12,954 bases of DNA, taken from assembly GCA_003225615.1 (NCBI GenBank), contig QIAS01000189.1:1-12954 (forward strand), read 5' to 3'. The position numbers were made by a program, and so were the translations under genes. Under the pieces are notes generated by a model. The model ran no database searches, had not been told where the DNA came from, and saw nothing but the letters and a program-made list of their open reading frames with translations. The DNA comes from Acidobacteriota bacterium (GTDB lineage: Bacteria > Acidobacteriota > Terriglobia > Terriglobales > Acidobacteriaceae). This document shows, piece by piece, positions 1-7,257 of this stretch (its first letter is position 1; each line of letters opens with the position of its first letter).

Positions 1-1122
1 AGTCGAGGCCGGATCGTTGGAAATTACATCTCCAGTTGCCGTAAAACCAATAATCGTCAACAAATGCCCAGACGTGGAGCGAAACAGAAAGCCTGACAGC
101 TTATTCGGTTGGAACGCCAACGAGGCTACCAGCGGGATTCCTGCTTTGATGAACTGCTCGGCTTCGTAGAGCGACCGCAATTGCGTGACTTCAGTATCGA
201 GTCCGAAGTGTGCGCCGTAGGCATTGTTGAACGGCCAGTTGCCGGCGCCCTGGTAATGATAATCAAAGGTGTAGCGCGCTGCGTAATCCACCCAGGGATC
301 AACTACATTGGGGTAATCGTTGTACACAAATGAGTAATCGGAAGGTGACGGGCCTTTCCCCCAATACGCCAAGATCATCGAAGTCGATGTTGGGCTGCAC
401 CAGGCCTCACCACCGCCGTCGAATTGTGGATATTCTCCCGCATGAATCTCCTGGGAGAAATGTGGCACAGGCAGTTCGATTCCCTCCGCTCCACCCAAAG
501 GACTCGGCACGTAAGGATTTGCGTTGGGCATGTTTGAAGCGAGAGCCCCCACCTTGTAGAGAGTAGGTGCCGCTGTATTGGCGGGTAACTTGTAGAGAGT
601 GACCCGCACCCGATACGCGATCATGGGATGATCTTTGGCAAAGAAAGTGTCAATGGCGATGTAGCCATCAGCATCTCCCTGTCCACCGACAGAAGTGCGA
701 TGGAAGTCGCCGTCGCTGAACGCCCAACGCCCCATGACATACCACTTTGTGGTGTACGCGCCGTCCGTTGTTGCTTGCATCTCGACCTGAACCCAGGTTC
801 CCGGAGGTGTGTCGGCGTTCCACGATGAAACCAACTCGTTGAACCCGAAGCCGGAGGCGAACCAGGAGGACGTCCAACGAGCATAGGAATAGGTCTTGGT
901 TCCATAGCCAAACGGATCGGTGTAGCTCAAAGTTCCAACACCGGAGGCGTAAGTGATCGCGTCGCCTTCCTTGATAAGACGCGTACCCTCAAATGCGCTG
1001 CCAGCCGCTGTGAAATCGGCAGATGTTGTGTACGCATGAAAAGTGACTTGGAGGGGCTGGGCGGCAAAGGCCGGAGCGGTGAATAAGAGGCAGAGCACAG
1101 TTACAAACAGTCGGGATTTCAT
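1..1122 (-). CDS. Secreted C39-family cysteine peptidase (partial, C-terminus beyond window)
   Basis: An open frame of 374 codons runs from an ATG at 1122 to the window edge without a stop. It begins with a clear signal peptide (MKSRLFVTVLCLLFTAPAFA, cleavage after Ala20), so the product is exported. Residues about 21-210 form a region rich in Trp, Gly and Tyr, with blocks such as WNADTPPGTWVQVE and KWYVMGRWAFSDGD. Residues about 215-374 carry a C39-like papain-fold peptidase: VPHFSQ, then GGGEAWCSPTS with the likely nucleophile Cys242, then SGHLLTIIGF with His353 and SNDPAS with Asp370. From memory, this two-part arrangement is shared with actinobacterial 'peptidase C39 family' proteins. The substrate is unknown. 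There is no adjacent ABC exporter, so it is not a bacteriocin-leader processing transporter. An in-frame TAA directly upstream fixes the start. The family call is strong; the function is open. Confidence 0.85.
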   Translation of the reverse strand, partial: MKSRLFVTVLCLLFTAPAFAAQPLQVTFHAYTTSADFTAAGSAFEGTRLIKEGDAITYASGVGTLSYTDPFGYGTKTYSYARWTSSWFASGFGFNELVSSWNADTPPGTWVQVEMQATTDGAYTTKWYVMGRWAFSDGDFHRTSVGGQGDADGYIAIDTFFAKDHPMIAYRVRVTLYKLPANTAAPTLYKVGALASNMPNANPYVPSPLGGAEGIELPVPHFSQEIHAGEYPQFDGGGEAWCSPTSTSMILAYWGKGPSPSDYSFVYNDYPNVVDPWVDYAARYTFDYHYQGAGNWPFNNAYGAHFGLDTEVTQLRSLYEAEQFIKAGIPLVASLAFQPNKLSGFLFRSTSGHLLTIIGFTATGDVISNDPAST

Positions 1123-1131
1123 ACTCCGCGG

Positions 1132-1160
1132 ATTTTAGGATGGTTCTGTGCTACTTGCAA
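1132..1160 (-). promoter_or_regulatory. Predicted sigma70-type promoter for the C39 peptidase gene
   Basis: On the minus strand, TTGCAA (1160-1155) is followed by a 17-base spacer and TAAAAT (1137-1132), each one or two bases from the consensus. The -10 box ends only 9 bases before the ATG at 1122, so transcription would begin within about 3 bases of the start codon and give a leaderless or nearly leaderless mRNA. The only SD-like bases (GGAG) sit one base from the ATG, too close for normal use. The call rests on sequence match alone. Confidence 0.4.
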
Positions 1161-1192
1161 TACGAGTTATTGACAGCAGGTTTATGGCGGAG

Positions 1193-1204
1193 ATGGAGCT
1201 CCAT
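1193..1204. repeat. 12-base perfect palindrome between sufT and the C39 gene
   Basis: ATGGAGCTCCAT is a perfect palindrome lying 6 bases beyond the sufT stop codon. It has no T-run on either side, so it is not a standard intrinsic terminator. It could be a protein-binding site or chance. The rest of the 88-base gap holds only the predicted promoter for the peptidase gene. Confidence 0.35.
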
Positions 1205-1210
1205 TTACTT

Positions 1211-1720
1211 CTAGATTCGAGTTAGCGGCGCACCGTAGTCCAAATCAAAGCCCAACTGCAACTTGGCTGCCTCGGACATGACGCCCGGATGCCAGGGAGG
1301 ATCAAAGACAACTTCTACATTCACTTGTTTCACTTCGGGCACGCCTGAGAGTTTGCTCTCGACGTCAGCCTTGATCACATTCCCCATGCCGCAACCCGGA
1401 GCCGTCATGGACATCTTGACGTCAATTTTCTTGCCACCTTCGTGCGGGGTAATCTCGCAGGAATAGATCAGGCCGAGATCCACGATATTGACTGGAATCT
1501 CGGGATCGTAAACGGTTCTGAGTTGATCCCAGACCAGTTGTTCTTTGAAGCTGGCCTCGGAAGGTTTCTCTTCAACTGGAGGGGGAGTGAGGCCCAAAGC
1601 GTCCGCATCTTTGGCGTCAATGCGGAACATACAGCCCATTTCACTCAATACGGTATAGCCGGTGCCCAGAAATTGGGAAATTCTTACTTTGCTGTCAGCG
1701 GGGAGCACGCGGCTTCTCAA
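1211..1720 (-). CDS. sufT: SufT-type Fe-S assembly protein (MIP18/DUF59), N-terminus out of frame
   Basis: SufT belongs to the MIP18/DUF59 family and helps mature Fe-S proteins in the cytosol. Counting from the TTG at 1720, the 169-residue product has a long-form N-terminal segment (VLPADSKVRISQFLGTGYTV, then MFRIDAKDADALG at about 31-43). The DUF59 core follows, with DPEIPVNIVDLGLIY at 72-86, MTAPGCGMG at 105-113 including the conserved Cys110, and FDPPWHPGVMSEAAK at 139-153. It is the last gene of the suf operon. The TTG start is unlikely to be genuine: it has no ribosome binding site, and the expected first residues of the family are encoded just upstream in another frame from an ATG at 1760. 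Dropping one C from the CCCC run at 1700-1703 would give a continuous protein of about 182 residues, close to the usual family length. The gene is therefore frameshifted, misread at one base, or translated by recoding. The family call is firm. Confidence 0.9.
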   Translation of the reverse strand: MRSRVLPADSKVRISQFLGTGYTVLSEMGCMFRIDAKDADALGLTPPPVEEKPSEASFKEQLVWDQLRTVYDPEIPVNIVDLGLIYSCEITPHEGGKKIDVKMSMTAPGCGMGNVIKADVESKLSGVPEVKQVNVEVVFDPPWHPGVMSEAAKLQLGFDLDYGAPLTRI

Positions 1721-1760
1721 TGGCTTGGCATTCGCGTTTTAGCTCAATCAGTTCGTGCAT
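1695..1760 (-). other. sufT: Displaced N-terminal coding segment of sufT (21 codons, other frame)
   Basis: An ATG at 1760 opens a 21-codon frame that starts MHELIELKRECQAI and ends at a TGA at 1697-1695. From memory of the long-form SufT family, proteins begin with a segment of the type 'LxRDCEAxxIP', followed by 'xxxIPAGTxVxxTQxLGGSYTV'. This short frame supplies the first part, and the main sufT frame supplies the rest (LPADSKVRISQFLGTGYTV). The two frames differ by one base and overlap. Shifting at the CCCC run joins them as ...EKPRAP-ADSKVRISQ..., which reads as a plausible SufT with a slightly short loop. Confidence 0.7.
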
Positions 1761-1801
1761 AATTCAACTCGATGCTGCAGATTTAATTTTTGCCCTCGTT
1801 G

Positions 1802-1835
1802 GAGACGGGTCAAGCCTCGTCTCTGCAGAGAGGCT
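1802..1835 (-). repeat. Overlapping, mutually exclusive hairpins between sufU and sufT
   Basis: In the 76 bases between the sufU stop and the sufT ATG, two stems compete. In one, AGCCTC at 1835-1830 pairs with GAGGCT at 1818-1813, around the palindrome TCTCTGCAGAGA (1820-1831). In the other, GAGACG at 1823-1818 pairs with CGTCTC at 1807-1802 across a 10-base loop. The stems share base 1818 and interleave, so only one can form fully. Neither is followed by a U-run, so no intrinsic terminator is visible. A TTGACC box also lies here but has no good -10 partner. Possible roles are mRNA processing or segment-specific stability; chance cannot be excluded. Confidence 0.4.
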
Positions 1836-1836
1836 G

Positions 1837-2289
1837 TTATTCTGTCGAAACCGCGTCTTGCTTTCCTTCCAGGGCGGCTTGCAATGTGTGCCATGCAAGC
1901 GTAGCGCATTTGACCCGCACCGGAAACTCCGAGACACCGGAGAATACCGCAAGTTTGCCAAGTTCCGTAGCGTTGCCGTTGCTCGACGCTTTGCCGGTGA
2001 CTACCTGGTGAAATTTTCGGAATAATTCTTCCGCTTCCTTCTTGGTTTTGCCTTTCAAACTTTGCGTCATCATGGATGCCGAAGCCTTGGAGATAGCGCA
2101 GCCCGAGCCTTGGAAGCTGATATCGCGAATCGAGTCTCCCTCGATCTGCAAGTACACGGTAAAGTGGTCGCCGCAAAGCGGATTGAAACCCTCGGCTTTG
2201 TGGTCCGCGTCCTTCAGTTCGCGGTAGTTTCGTGGAGCCTTACTGTGCTCCAGAATTACCTCTTGATATAAATCGCGCAAATCGGCCAT
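1837..2289 (-). CDS. sufU: SufU sulfur acceptor / scaffold-type protein
   Basis: This is a 150-residue IscU-fold protein of the SufU type. In characterised SUF systems SufU takes persulfide sulfur from the cysteine desulfurase SufS and passes it to the SufBCD scaffold. The N-terminus (LRDLYQEVILEHSKAPRN) is the family hallmark. The metal and sulfur ligands are visible as Cys39 and Asp41 in NPLCGDH, Cys64 in GSGCAIS and Cys128 in VKCATLAWHT. A roughly 20-residue insert between the second and third cysteine regions (about 98-118) fits SufU rather than IscU. The ATG at 2289 overlaps the sufS stop as TGATG, and GGAGG at 2304-2300 is a clear ribosome binding site within the end of sufS. Translation is therefore probably coupled to sufS, which fits their physical partnership. 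Confidence 0.95.
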   Translation of the reverse strand: MADLRDLYQEVILEHSKAPRNYRELKDADHKAEGFNPLCGDHFTVYLQIEGDSIRDISFQGSGCAISKASASMMTQSLKGKTKKEAEELFRKFHQVVTGKASSNGNATELGKLAVFSGVSEFPVRVKCATLAWHTLQAALEGKQDAVSTE

Positions 2290-3569
2290 CAGCCGAAAAC
2301 CTCCTGCACCTTTTGGATGCCTCGCACCAAGACATCGACCTCTTCTTTCGTATTGTAGAGCGCGAAGGAAGCGCGGGCGGTGGCGTCTACGCCGAACCGC
2401 TGCATCACAGGCTGAGCACAGTGATGTCCGGTGCGGATGGCGATGCCTTCCTGGTCAAGGATCGTTCCGATGTCGTGCGGGTGAACACCGTCCATGATGA
2501 AGGAGAGCACTCCGGCTTTCTCTTTCGCAGTCCCAATCAGGCGAACTCCTGGAATCGCCGAAACTTTTTGCGTGGCGTATGTCAGTAATTCATGCTCATA
2601 TTCGGCAACGTTCTCGATTCCCACGCGGTTCAGGTACTCGATGGCTGCGCGCAATCCTACAGCGCCGGACATGTCAGGAGTGCCCGCCTCAAACTTGTGC
2701 GGGAGCTTGTTGTAGGTCGTCTTTTCGAACGTGACGGAACTGATCATGTCGCCGCCGCCCTGGTACGGCGGCATGGCCTCCAGTACTGCCGCCTTGCCGT
2801 ATAGGACGCCAATGCCAGTCGGTCCGTAGATCTTGTGTCCGGAGAATGCGTAGAAATCACAGTCCAACTGCTGCACGTCGATCCGCACGTGAGGCGCGGC
2901 TTGGGCACCGTCCACCAAGACAGGAATGTTTCTCGCATGCGCCATCGCGGTGATTTGCTTGATCGGATTTATCGTTCCTAAGGCATTGGAGACATGTCCC
3001 AGCGCGACGATTCGGGTACGGGAGTTCAGCAGGCGTTCGAACTCTGCGGGTATCAGTTCTCCCCGATCATTAATAGGTGCGACCTGGAGTTTGGCCTGTT
3101 TTTCCTCGCAAAGAAGCTGCCAGGGAACGATGTTGTAGTGGTGCTCCATCGCCGTGATGAGCACTTCGTCGCCAATGCCAAGGTGCTGACGACCGTAGGT
3201 TTGAGCCACCAGGTTGATAGCTTCGGTGGCGCTGCGCACAAAGATGATTTCGCGGGGCTCAGCAGCATTAATAAATGATTGCACTACTTTGCGGGCACTC
3301 TCAAATTCTTCTGTTGCCCGCTGGGAAAGATAGTGGACTCCCCGATGAATGTTGGCGTTGTCGTGCTCGTAATAGCGAACGATGGCGTCGATGACTGCCT
3401 TGGGTTTCTGCGAAGTTGCGGCGTTATCTAAATAGACGAGTTGGTGGCCATTGACTCGTTGGTGGAGTATCGGAAAATCGGAGCGGACTCTCTCTACGTC
3501 GAATCCAGCTACGAGATCGCGAGCCGCGACCTTGGCAGAATCCGAAGGCAATTTAATGGCGGTACTCAT
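2289..3569 (-). CDS. sufS: Cysteine desulfurase SufS (class II, PLP-dependent)
   Basis: SufS removes sulfur from L-cysteine, giving alanine and an enzyme-bound persulfide that feeds cluster assembly. The 426-residue length is typical of group II desulfurases. Visible landmarks are YLDNAATSQKP (46-56), MEHHYNIVPW (141-150) with the His that stacks on PLP, DGAQAAPH (220-227) with the PLP-binding Asp, SGHKIYGPTG (243-252) with the Schiff-base Lys246, and RTGHHCAQP (379-387) with the persulfide-carrying Cys384. The RxGHHCA context is that of SufS rather than IscS or NifS. Its ATG overlaps the sufD stop as ATGA, and it is followed directly by its sulfur acceptor SufU. Nothing in the sequence suggests loss of function. 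Confidence 0.97.
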   Translation of the reverse strand: MSTAIKLPSDSAKVAARDLVAGFDVERVRSDFPILHQRVNGHQLVYLDNAATSQKPKAVIDAIVRYYEHDNANIHRGVHYLSQRATEEFESARKVVQSFINAAEPREIIFVRSATEAINLVAQTYGRQHLGIGDEVLITAMEHHYNIVPWQLLCEEKQAKLQVAPINDRGELIPAEFERLLNSRTRIVALGHVSNALGTINPIKQITAMAHARNIPVLVDGAQAAPHVRIDVQQLDCDFYAFSGHKIYGPTGIGVLYGKAAVLEAMPPYQGGGDMISSVTFEKTTYNKLPHKFEAGTPDMSGAVGLRAAIEYLNRVGIENVAEYEHELLTYATQKVSAIPGVRLIGTAKEKAGVLSFIMDGVHPHDIGTILDQEGIAIRTGHHCAQPVMQRFGVDATARASFALYNTKEEVDVLVRGIQKVQEVFG

Positions 3570-4960
3570 CCGACTTCCTCCAAACTTCTTTCACCTCGTG
3601 CATGGTCGTGGCTCGCCGATCCCTGAGCCGGGACGTGGTTGCTGATCGTCAATAAATGCTGATGTATTAGATTCTCGGCATGCGTGCGGGCTGGTCCCGC
3701 CTTCATGCGCTCCAGGCATTCCGCCGCGAAAGCCAGCAGCAGCAGCCTGCGAGCCGAGATCTCTTCGATTCCTCTCGACCGCAGATAGAACAACGCGTTT
3801 TCTTCGATCTGGCCAATCGTCGCTCCGTGTGTGCACTTCACATCGTCGGCGTAGATTTCCAGTTGAGGCTTGGTATCGATCTGCGCATCGTCAGAGAGCA
3901 GCAGGTTGCGGTTCGTCTGCTTGGCATCGGTTTTCTGCGCGTCTTTGTGTACGACGATGCGTCCGTGAAATACGCCGTGGGCGTGATCGTCCAGAATTCC
4001 GTTGTAGAACTGGCGGCTGCTGCAGTGCGGACTGGCGTGTTCGACATGCATGTAGTTGTCGAGGTGCTGGCCCCCGTTGCCGACAAACAAGCCGTTGATC
4101 AGGCACTCTCCGCCCTCACCGGCAAGCACCGGATGCACGTTATTGCGGACCAGGCCGCCGCCCAGCAAAAGCGAATGGGAAGCAACATTGGCGCTTCTCT
4201 GCTGCTGAATGCGAAGCGTAGAAATGTTGAAGGCCTCCCGGTCCTCGCGCTCAATCATGTAGTGGGAAACAATTGCGTTTTCGCCGGCGATTAACTCCGT
4301 TGCACTATTAGAGAGAACCGTACCGCTGCCCAGCGACACATATTCCTCGATGATGGTGGCCTGGCTCTCGTCCTCGAAAACCAGCAGATTGCGAGGATGA
4401 GACATGCTGGGGACGTTGTTCGCCGTGGAGACAAAGAGCAAATGAATTGGGGCTTCCAACACCGTGCCGCGGCGGACATGAACATATGCTCCATCCTGCG
4501 CGAAGGCGGTGTTCAGGGCCGAGAAAGGATCGCGTTGGATATCAAGATAGTGACCCAAGTGCGCTTGGATTGCGGCGGGATTGCTGGCGATCTGTTCTTG
4601 GAGTGAGGAGATTTTTGTGTTTGCAGGCAAACTGTCGAACGTAGACAGCTCGCGGGCAAACTGCCCATTTACAAAAACGAGCTGGGCAACGGCTCCTTCC
4701 ACTCGCCAGGCGGCCAACTCAGACTTCGAGAGGGGTCTTGCGTCCTTTTGAGCCAGGGAAAACTGAGTGCGCGTGATCGCGGAGACGTTCGTGAATCGCC
4801 AATCTTCGTCGTGTGTAGTCGGGAAGCCGGTCTCGCAAAAACGTGCGAAAGCATCTGCCCGAAGCTGTCGTAGCCAGGGCAGATCATGGCCGCCCGCCCG
4901 CTTCTCAAATTCACTGAACGTGTCGAGATATGTCTCGCTATTCTGAATTGCCGTGCTCAC
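3566..4960 (-). CDS. sufD: SufD, scaffold subunit of the SufBCD complex
   Basis: SufD pairs with SufB to form the heterodimer on which, together with the ATPase SufC, new Fe-S clusters are built in the cytosol. The 464-residue protein has the SufD-type N-terminal helical region with GFPTTHDEDWRFTNV (45-59), a middle beta-helix core, and the C-terminal block VKCTHGATIGQI (374-385). His378 in that block corresponds to the histidine implicated in cluster assembly in E. coli SufD. The residues after about 445 (HDHARGERS) look like a charged tail. The start is GTG at 4960, eight bases downstream of GAGG (TTGAGGAAAATGTG) and 11 bases after the sufC stop. Its stop overlaps the sufS start as ATGA. 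Confidence 0.95.
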   Translation of the reverse strand: MSTAIQNSETYLDTFSEFEKRAGGHDLPWLRQLRADAFARFCETGFPTTHDEDWRFTNVSAITRTQFSLAQKDARPLSKSELAAWRVEGAVAQLVFVNGQFARELSTFDSLPANTKISSLQEQIASNPAAIQAHLGHYLDIQRDPFSALNTAFAQDGAYVHVRRGTVLEAPIHLLFVSTANNVPSMSHPRNLLVFEDESQATIIEEYVSLGSGTVLSNSATELIAGENAIVSHYMIEREDREAFNISTLRIQQQRSANVASHSLLLGGGLVRNNVHPVLAGEGGECLINGLFVGNGGQHLDNYMHVEHASPHCSSRQFYNGILDDHAHGVFHGRIVVHKDAQKTDAKQTNRNLLLSDDAQIDTKPQLEIYADDVKCTHGATIGQIEENALFYLRSRGIEEISARRLLLLAFAAECLERMKAGPARTHAENLIHQHLLTISNHVPAQGSASHDHARGERSLEEVG

Positions 4961-4971
4961 ATTTTCCTCAA

Positions 4972-5748
4972 CTAAGCGGAAGTCGGCGCACTTTGCCGGG
5001 CTTCGTTTTCGGTTCCAACGTATCCTTTTTCTTCCAGTTCAAGAGCCAGTTCCGGCCCGCCGGAGCGCACGATTCGGCCATCCAGCAGCACGTGCACAAA
5101 ATCGGGAATGATGTAGCTCAGCAGGCGTTGATAGTGCGTGACAACCACCATTGCGCGATCCGGACTGCGCATGGCATTGACTCCCTTGGCCACAATTCTG
5201 AGGGCATCGATGTCCAGGCCGGAGTCGGTCTCATCCAGAATTGCCAGCTTCGGCTGCAGTATTGCCATCTGCAGGATTTCATTCCGCTTCTTCTCGCCGC
5301 CGGAGAAGCCCTCGTTTACCGATCGGTTCATGAGCTTCTCATCCATCTCCAGCAGCTTGAGCTTCTCGCGGAACATGGGGAGAAAATCCATGGCGTCCAT
5401 CTCATCTCCGCCACGATACTTGCGAATTGCGTTTAATGCGGAGCGCAGAAAATAGGCATTGCTTATGCCCGGAATCTCTACCGGATACTGAAATGCCATG
5501 AAGACACCTTCACAGGCCGCTTCCTCCGGCTTCATCGCCAACAGGTCTTTGCCCTTAAATAACACTTCGCCGTCCGTGACCTTATAGGCCTCTCGGCGCG
5601 CCAAGACTTGCGCGAGCGTGCTCTTGCCTGACCCATTCGGGCCCATAATGGAATGCACTTCGCCGGCGTTTACCTTCAGATCAATGCCTTTGAGGATCTC
5701 GTGTCCACCGACGGTCACGTGAAGATTCTTGATTTCAAGCAAACTCAT
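4972..5748 (-). CDS. sufC: SufC, ABC-type ATPase of the SufBCD complex
   Basis: SufC is a soluble ABC ATPase. It binds SufB and SufD, and its ATP-driven dimerisation reshapes the scaffold during cluster assembly; it is not a transporter. The 258-residue sequence has Walker A GPNGSGKST (36-44), a Q-loop at FQYP (Gln87), the signature FSGGEKKRNE (148-157), Walker B with the catalytic Glu in LAILDETDSGLD (168-179), and the switch His205 in VVTHYQ. DETDSGLDIDAL is a strong SufC signature. The ATG at 5748 follows a long polypurine stretch (5751-5774) holding several overlapping Shine-Dalgarno-like GAGG and AAGG motifs. That arrangement could support high expression relative to neighbours, though this is inference. 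sufB ends 51 bases upstream. Confidence 0.97.
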   Translation of the reverse strand: MSLLEIKNLHVTVGGHEILKGIDLKVNAGEVHSIMGPNGSGKSTLAQVLARREAYKVTDGEVLFKGKDLLAMKPEEAACEGVFMAFQYPVEIPGISNAYFLRSALNAIRKYRGGDEMDAMDFLPMFREKLKLLEMDEKLMNRSVNEGFSGGEKKRNEILQMAILQPKLAILDETDSGLDIDALRIVAKGVNAMRSPDRAMVVVTHYQRLLSYIIPDFVHVLLDGRIVRSGGPELALELEEKGYVGTENEARQSAPTSA

Positions 5749-5799
5749 TTCTCGTTTCCTTTTCCTCTTCCTCTGCTACGAGTCTCTACGGAATTATGA

Positions 5800-7257
5800 T
5801 TACCCCACACTGCCTTCCAGGCTGACGCTGAGCAACTTCTGTGCCTCGACAGCGAACTCCATCGGCAGCTCGCGAAACACCTGCTTGCAAAAACCGTTCA
5901 CGATCATCGAGACCGCATCTTCGGTTTTCAGCCCGCGCTGTTGGAGATAGAAGAGCTGGTCTTCTCCAATCTTTGACGTGGAAGCTTCGTGCTCCATGCG
6001 CGCGGTGGAATTCTTCACTTCGATGTACGGAAAAGTATGCGCGCCGCACTTGTCGCCGATCAGAAGGGAATCGCATTGTGTGTAATTGCGCGCGCCCTGA
6101 GCGCCTTTCATTATCTTGACCATCCCGCGGTAGGTGTTCTGGCCGTGTCCGGCGGAGATGCCCTTCGAGACAATGGTGCTGCTGGTGTTTTTTCCCAGGT
6201 GGATCATCTTCGTGCCGGTGTCGGCCTGCTGATAATTGTTGGTTAGCGCGACCGAATAGAACTCGCCTACGGAATTGTCGCCCTGGAGAATGCAGCTGGG
6301 ATACTTCCACGTAATGGCGGAACCGGTTTCCACTTGCGTCCACGAAATCTTTGAGCTCACGCCCTGGCACTTGCCGCGCTTGGTCACGAAGTTGTAGATT
6401 CCGCCCCGGCCTTGCTTATCCCCGGGATACCAGTTCTGCACGGTGGAGTACTTGATCTGGGCATTGTCGAGCGCCACGAGTTCGACCACGGCGGCGTGCA
6501 ATTGATTTTCGTCGCGGATCGGGGCAGTGCAGCCTTCCAGATAACTGACGGAGGCTCCTTCGTCAGCCACGATCAATGTACGTTCGAACTGGCCGGTTTC
6601 CGCTGCGTTGATTCGGAAGTAGGTCGAGAGCTCCATTGGACAGCGCACACCCTTCGGCACGTACACGAAGGATCCGTCCGTGAATACATCGGCATTCAAT
6701 GCAGCGAAAAAGTTATCCGTGTAGGGAACAACCGACCCCAGATATTTCCGCACAAGCTCAGGATGCTTTTGCACTGCTTCTGAAAACGAACAGAAAATCA
6801 CTCCCCGTTCTGCCAGCTTTTCCTTAAATGTCGTTGCGACCGAGACGCTATCAAACACCGCGTCGACCGCCACCCCCGCCAGCATTTTCTGCTCGGCCAG
6901 AGGAATGCCCAGCTTTTCGTAGGTACGGAGAATCTCCGGATCCAGCTCGTCCAAACTCTTCAGGCCCGGCTTTTGCTTGGGGGCGGAGTAGTAAGCAATG
7001 TTCTGGTAATCGATGGGGCCGTACTTTATGTTGGCCCACTTCGGCTCGGCTTGAGACTTTTCCAGCGAAGCCCAATGCCGGTGCGCCTTGAGTCTCCACT
7101 CCAGCATGAACTCAGGTTCCTGCTTCTTGGCGGAGATGAGACGAATGGTCTCTTCATTCAGGCCCTTGGGGACTCTTTCCTCTTCAACATCGCTGATGAA
7201 GCCCCACTTATAATCGCGCTCAGCAAGATCGCGAATTGCATTAACGTTCGTGCTCAT
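5800..7257 (-). CDS. sufB: SufB, main scaffold subunit of the SufBCD complex
   Basis: SufB is the principal scaffold on which the nascent Fe-S cluster forms. The protein has 485 residues, a usual length for the family. It shows [13 protein letters not shown] (205-217), the beta-helix core with GCTAP (242-246), and the highly conserved C-terminal block [20 protein letters not shown] (391-410). Cys395 there matches the essential cysteine known from E. coli Suf[19 protein letters not shown] (421-438) completes the SufD-binding and cluster-ligand region. The ATG at 7257 overlaps the regulator's stop as ATGA, and GGGAG seven bases upstream serves as the ribosome binding site, so the two are likely translationally coupled. 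No intein is present, although SufB is a common intein host. Confidence 0.97.
   Translation of the reverse strand: MSTNVNAIRDLAERDYKWGFISDVEEERVPKGLNEETIRLISAKKQEPEFMLEWRLKAHRHWASLEKSQAEPKWANIKYGPIDYQNIAYYSAPKQKPGLKSLDELDPEILRTYEKLGIPLAEQKMLAGVAVDAVFDSVSVATTFKEKLAERGVIFCSFSEAVQKHPELVRKYLGSVVPYTDNFFAALNADVFTDGSFVYVPKGVRCPMELSTYFRINAAETGQFERTLIVADEGASVSYLEGCTAPIRDENQLHAAVVELVALDNAQIKYSTVQNWYPGDKQGRGGIYNFVTKRGKCQGVSSKISWTQVETGSAITWKYPSCILQGDNSVGEFYSVALTNNYQQADTGTKMIHLGKNTSSTIVSKGISAGHGQNTYRGMVKIMKGAQGARNYTQCDSLLIGDKCGAHTFPYIEVKNSTARMEHEASTSKIGEDQLFYLQQRGLKTEDAVSMIVNGFCKQVFRELPMEFAVEAQKLLSVSLEGSVG

Noticed and set aside
109..911. Several plus- and minus-strand open frames of 66-96 codons at the left end
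   Set aside because: They overlap the C39 peptidase frame, which has a signal peptide and conserved catalytic motifs. The small frames have no recognisable domains or ribosome binding sites.
1763..1790. A promoter for sufT based on TTGACC and an AT-rich AAAAATTAAAT stretch
   Set aside because: At the standard spacing the -10 candidate matches only three of six consensus bases.
3680..4294. A 204-codon plus-strand frame antisense to sufD
   Set aside because: It is a by-product of codon bias in sufD on the other strand. Its translation has no domain signature and no promoter was seen.
5786..6370. A 194-codon minus-strand frame inside sufB
   Set aside because: It is a shifted reading of sufB, rich in Arg and His, a composition typical of out-of-frame GC-rich sequence.
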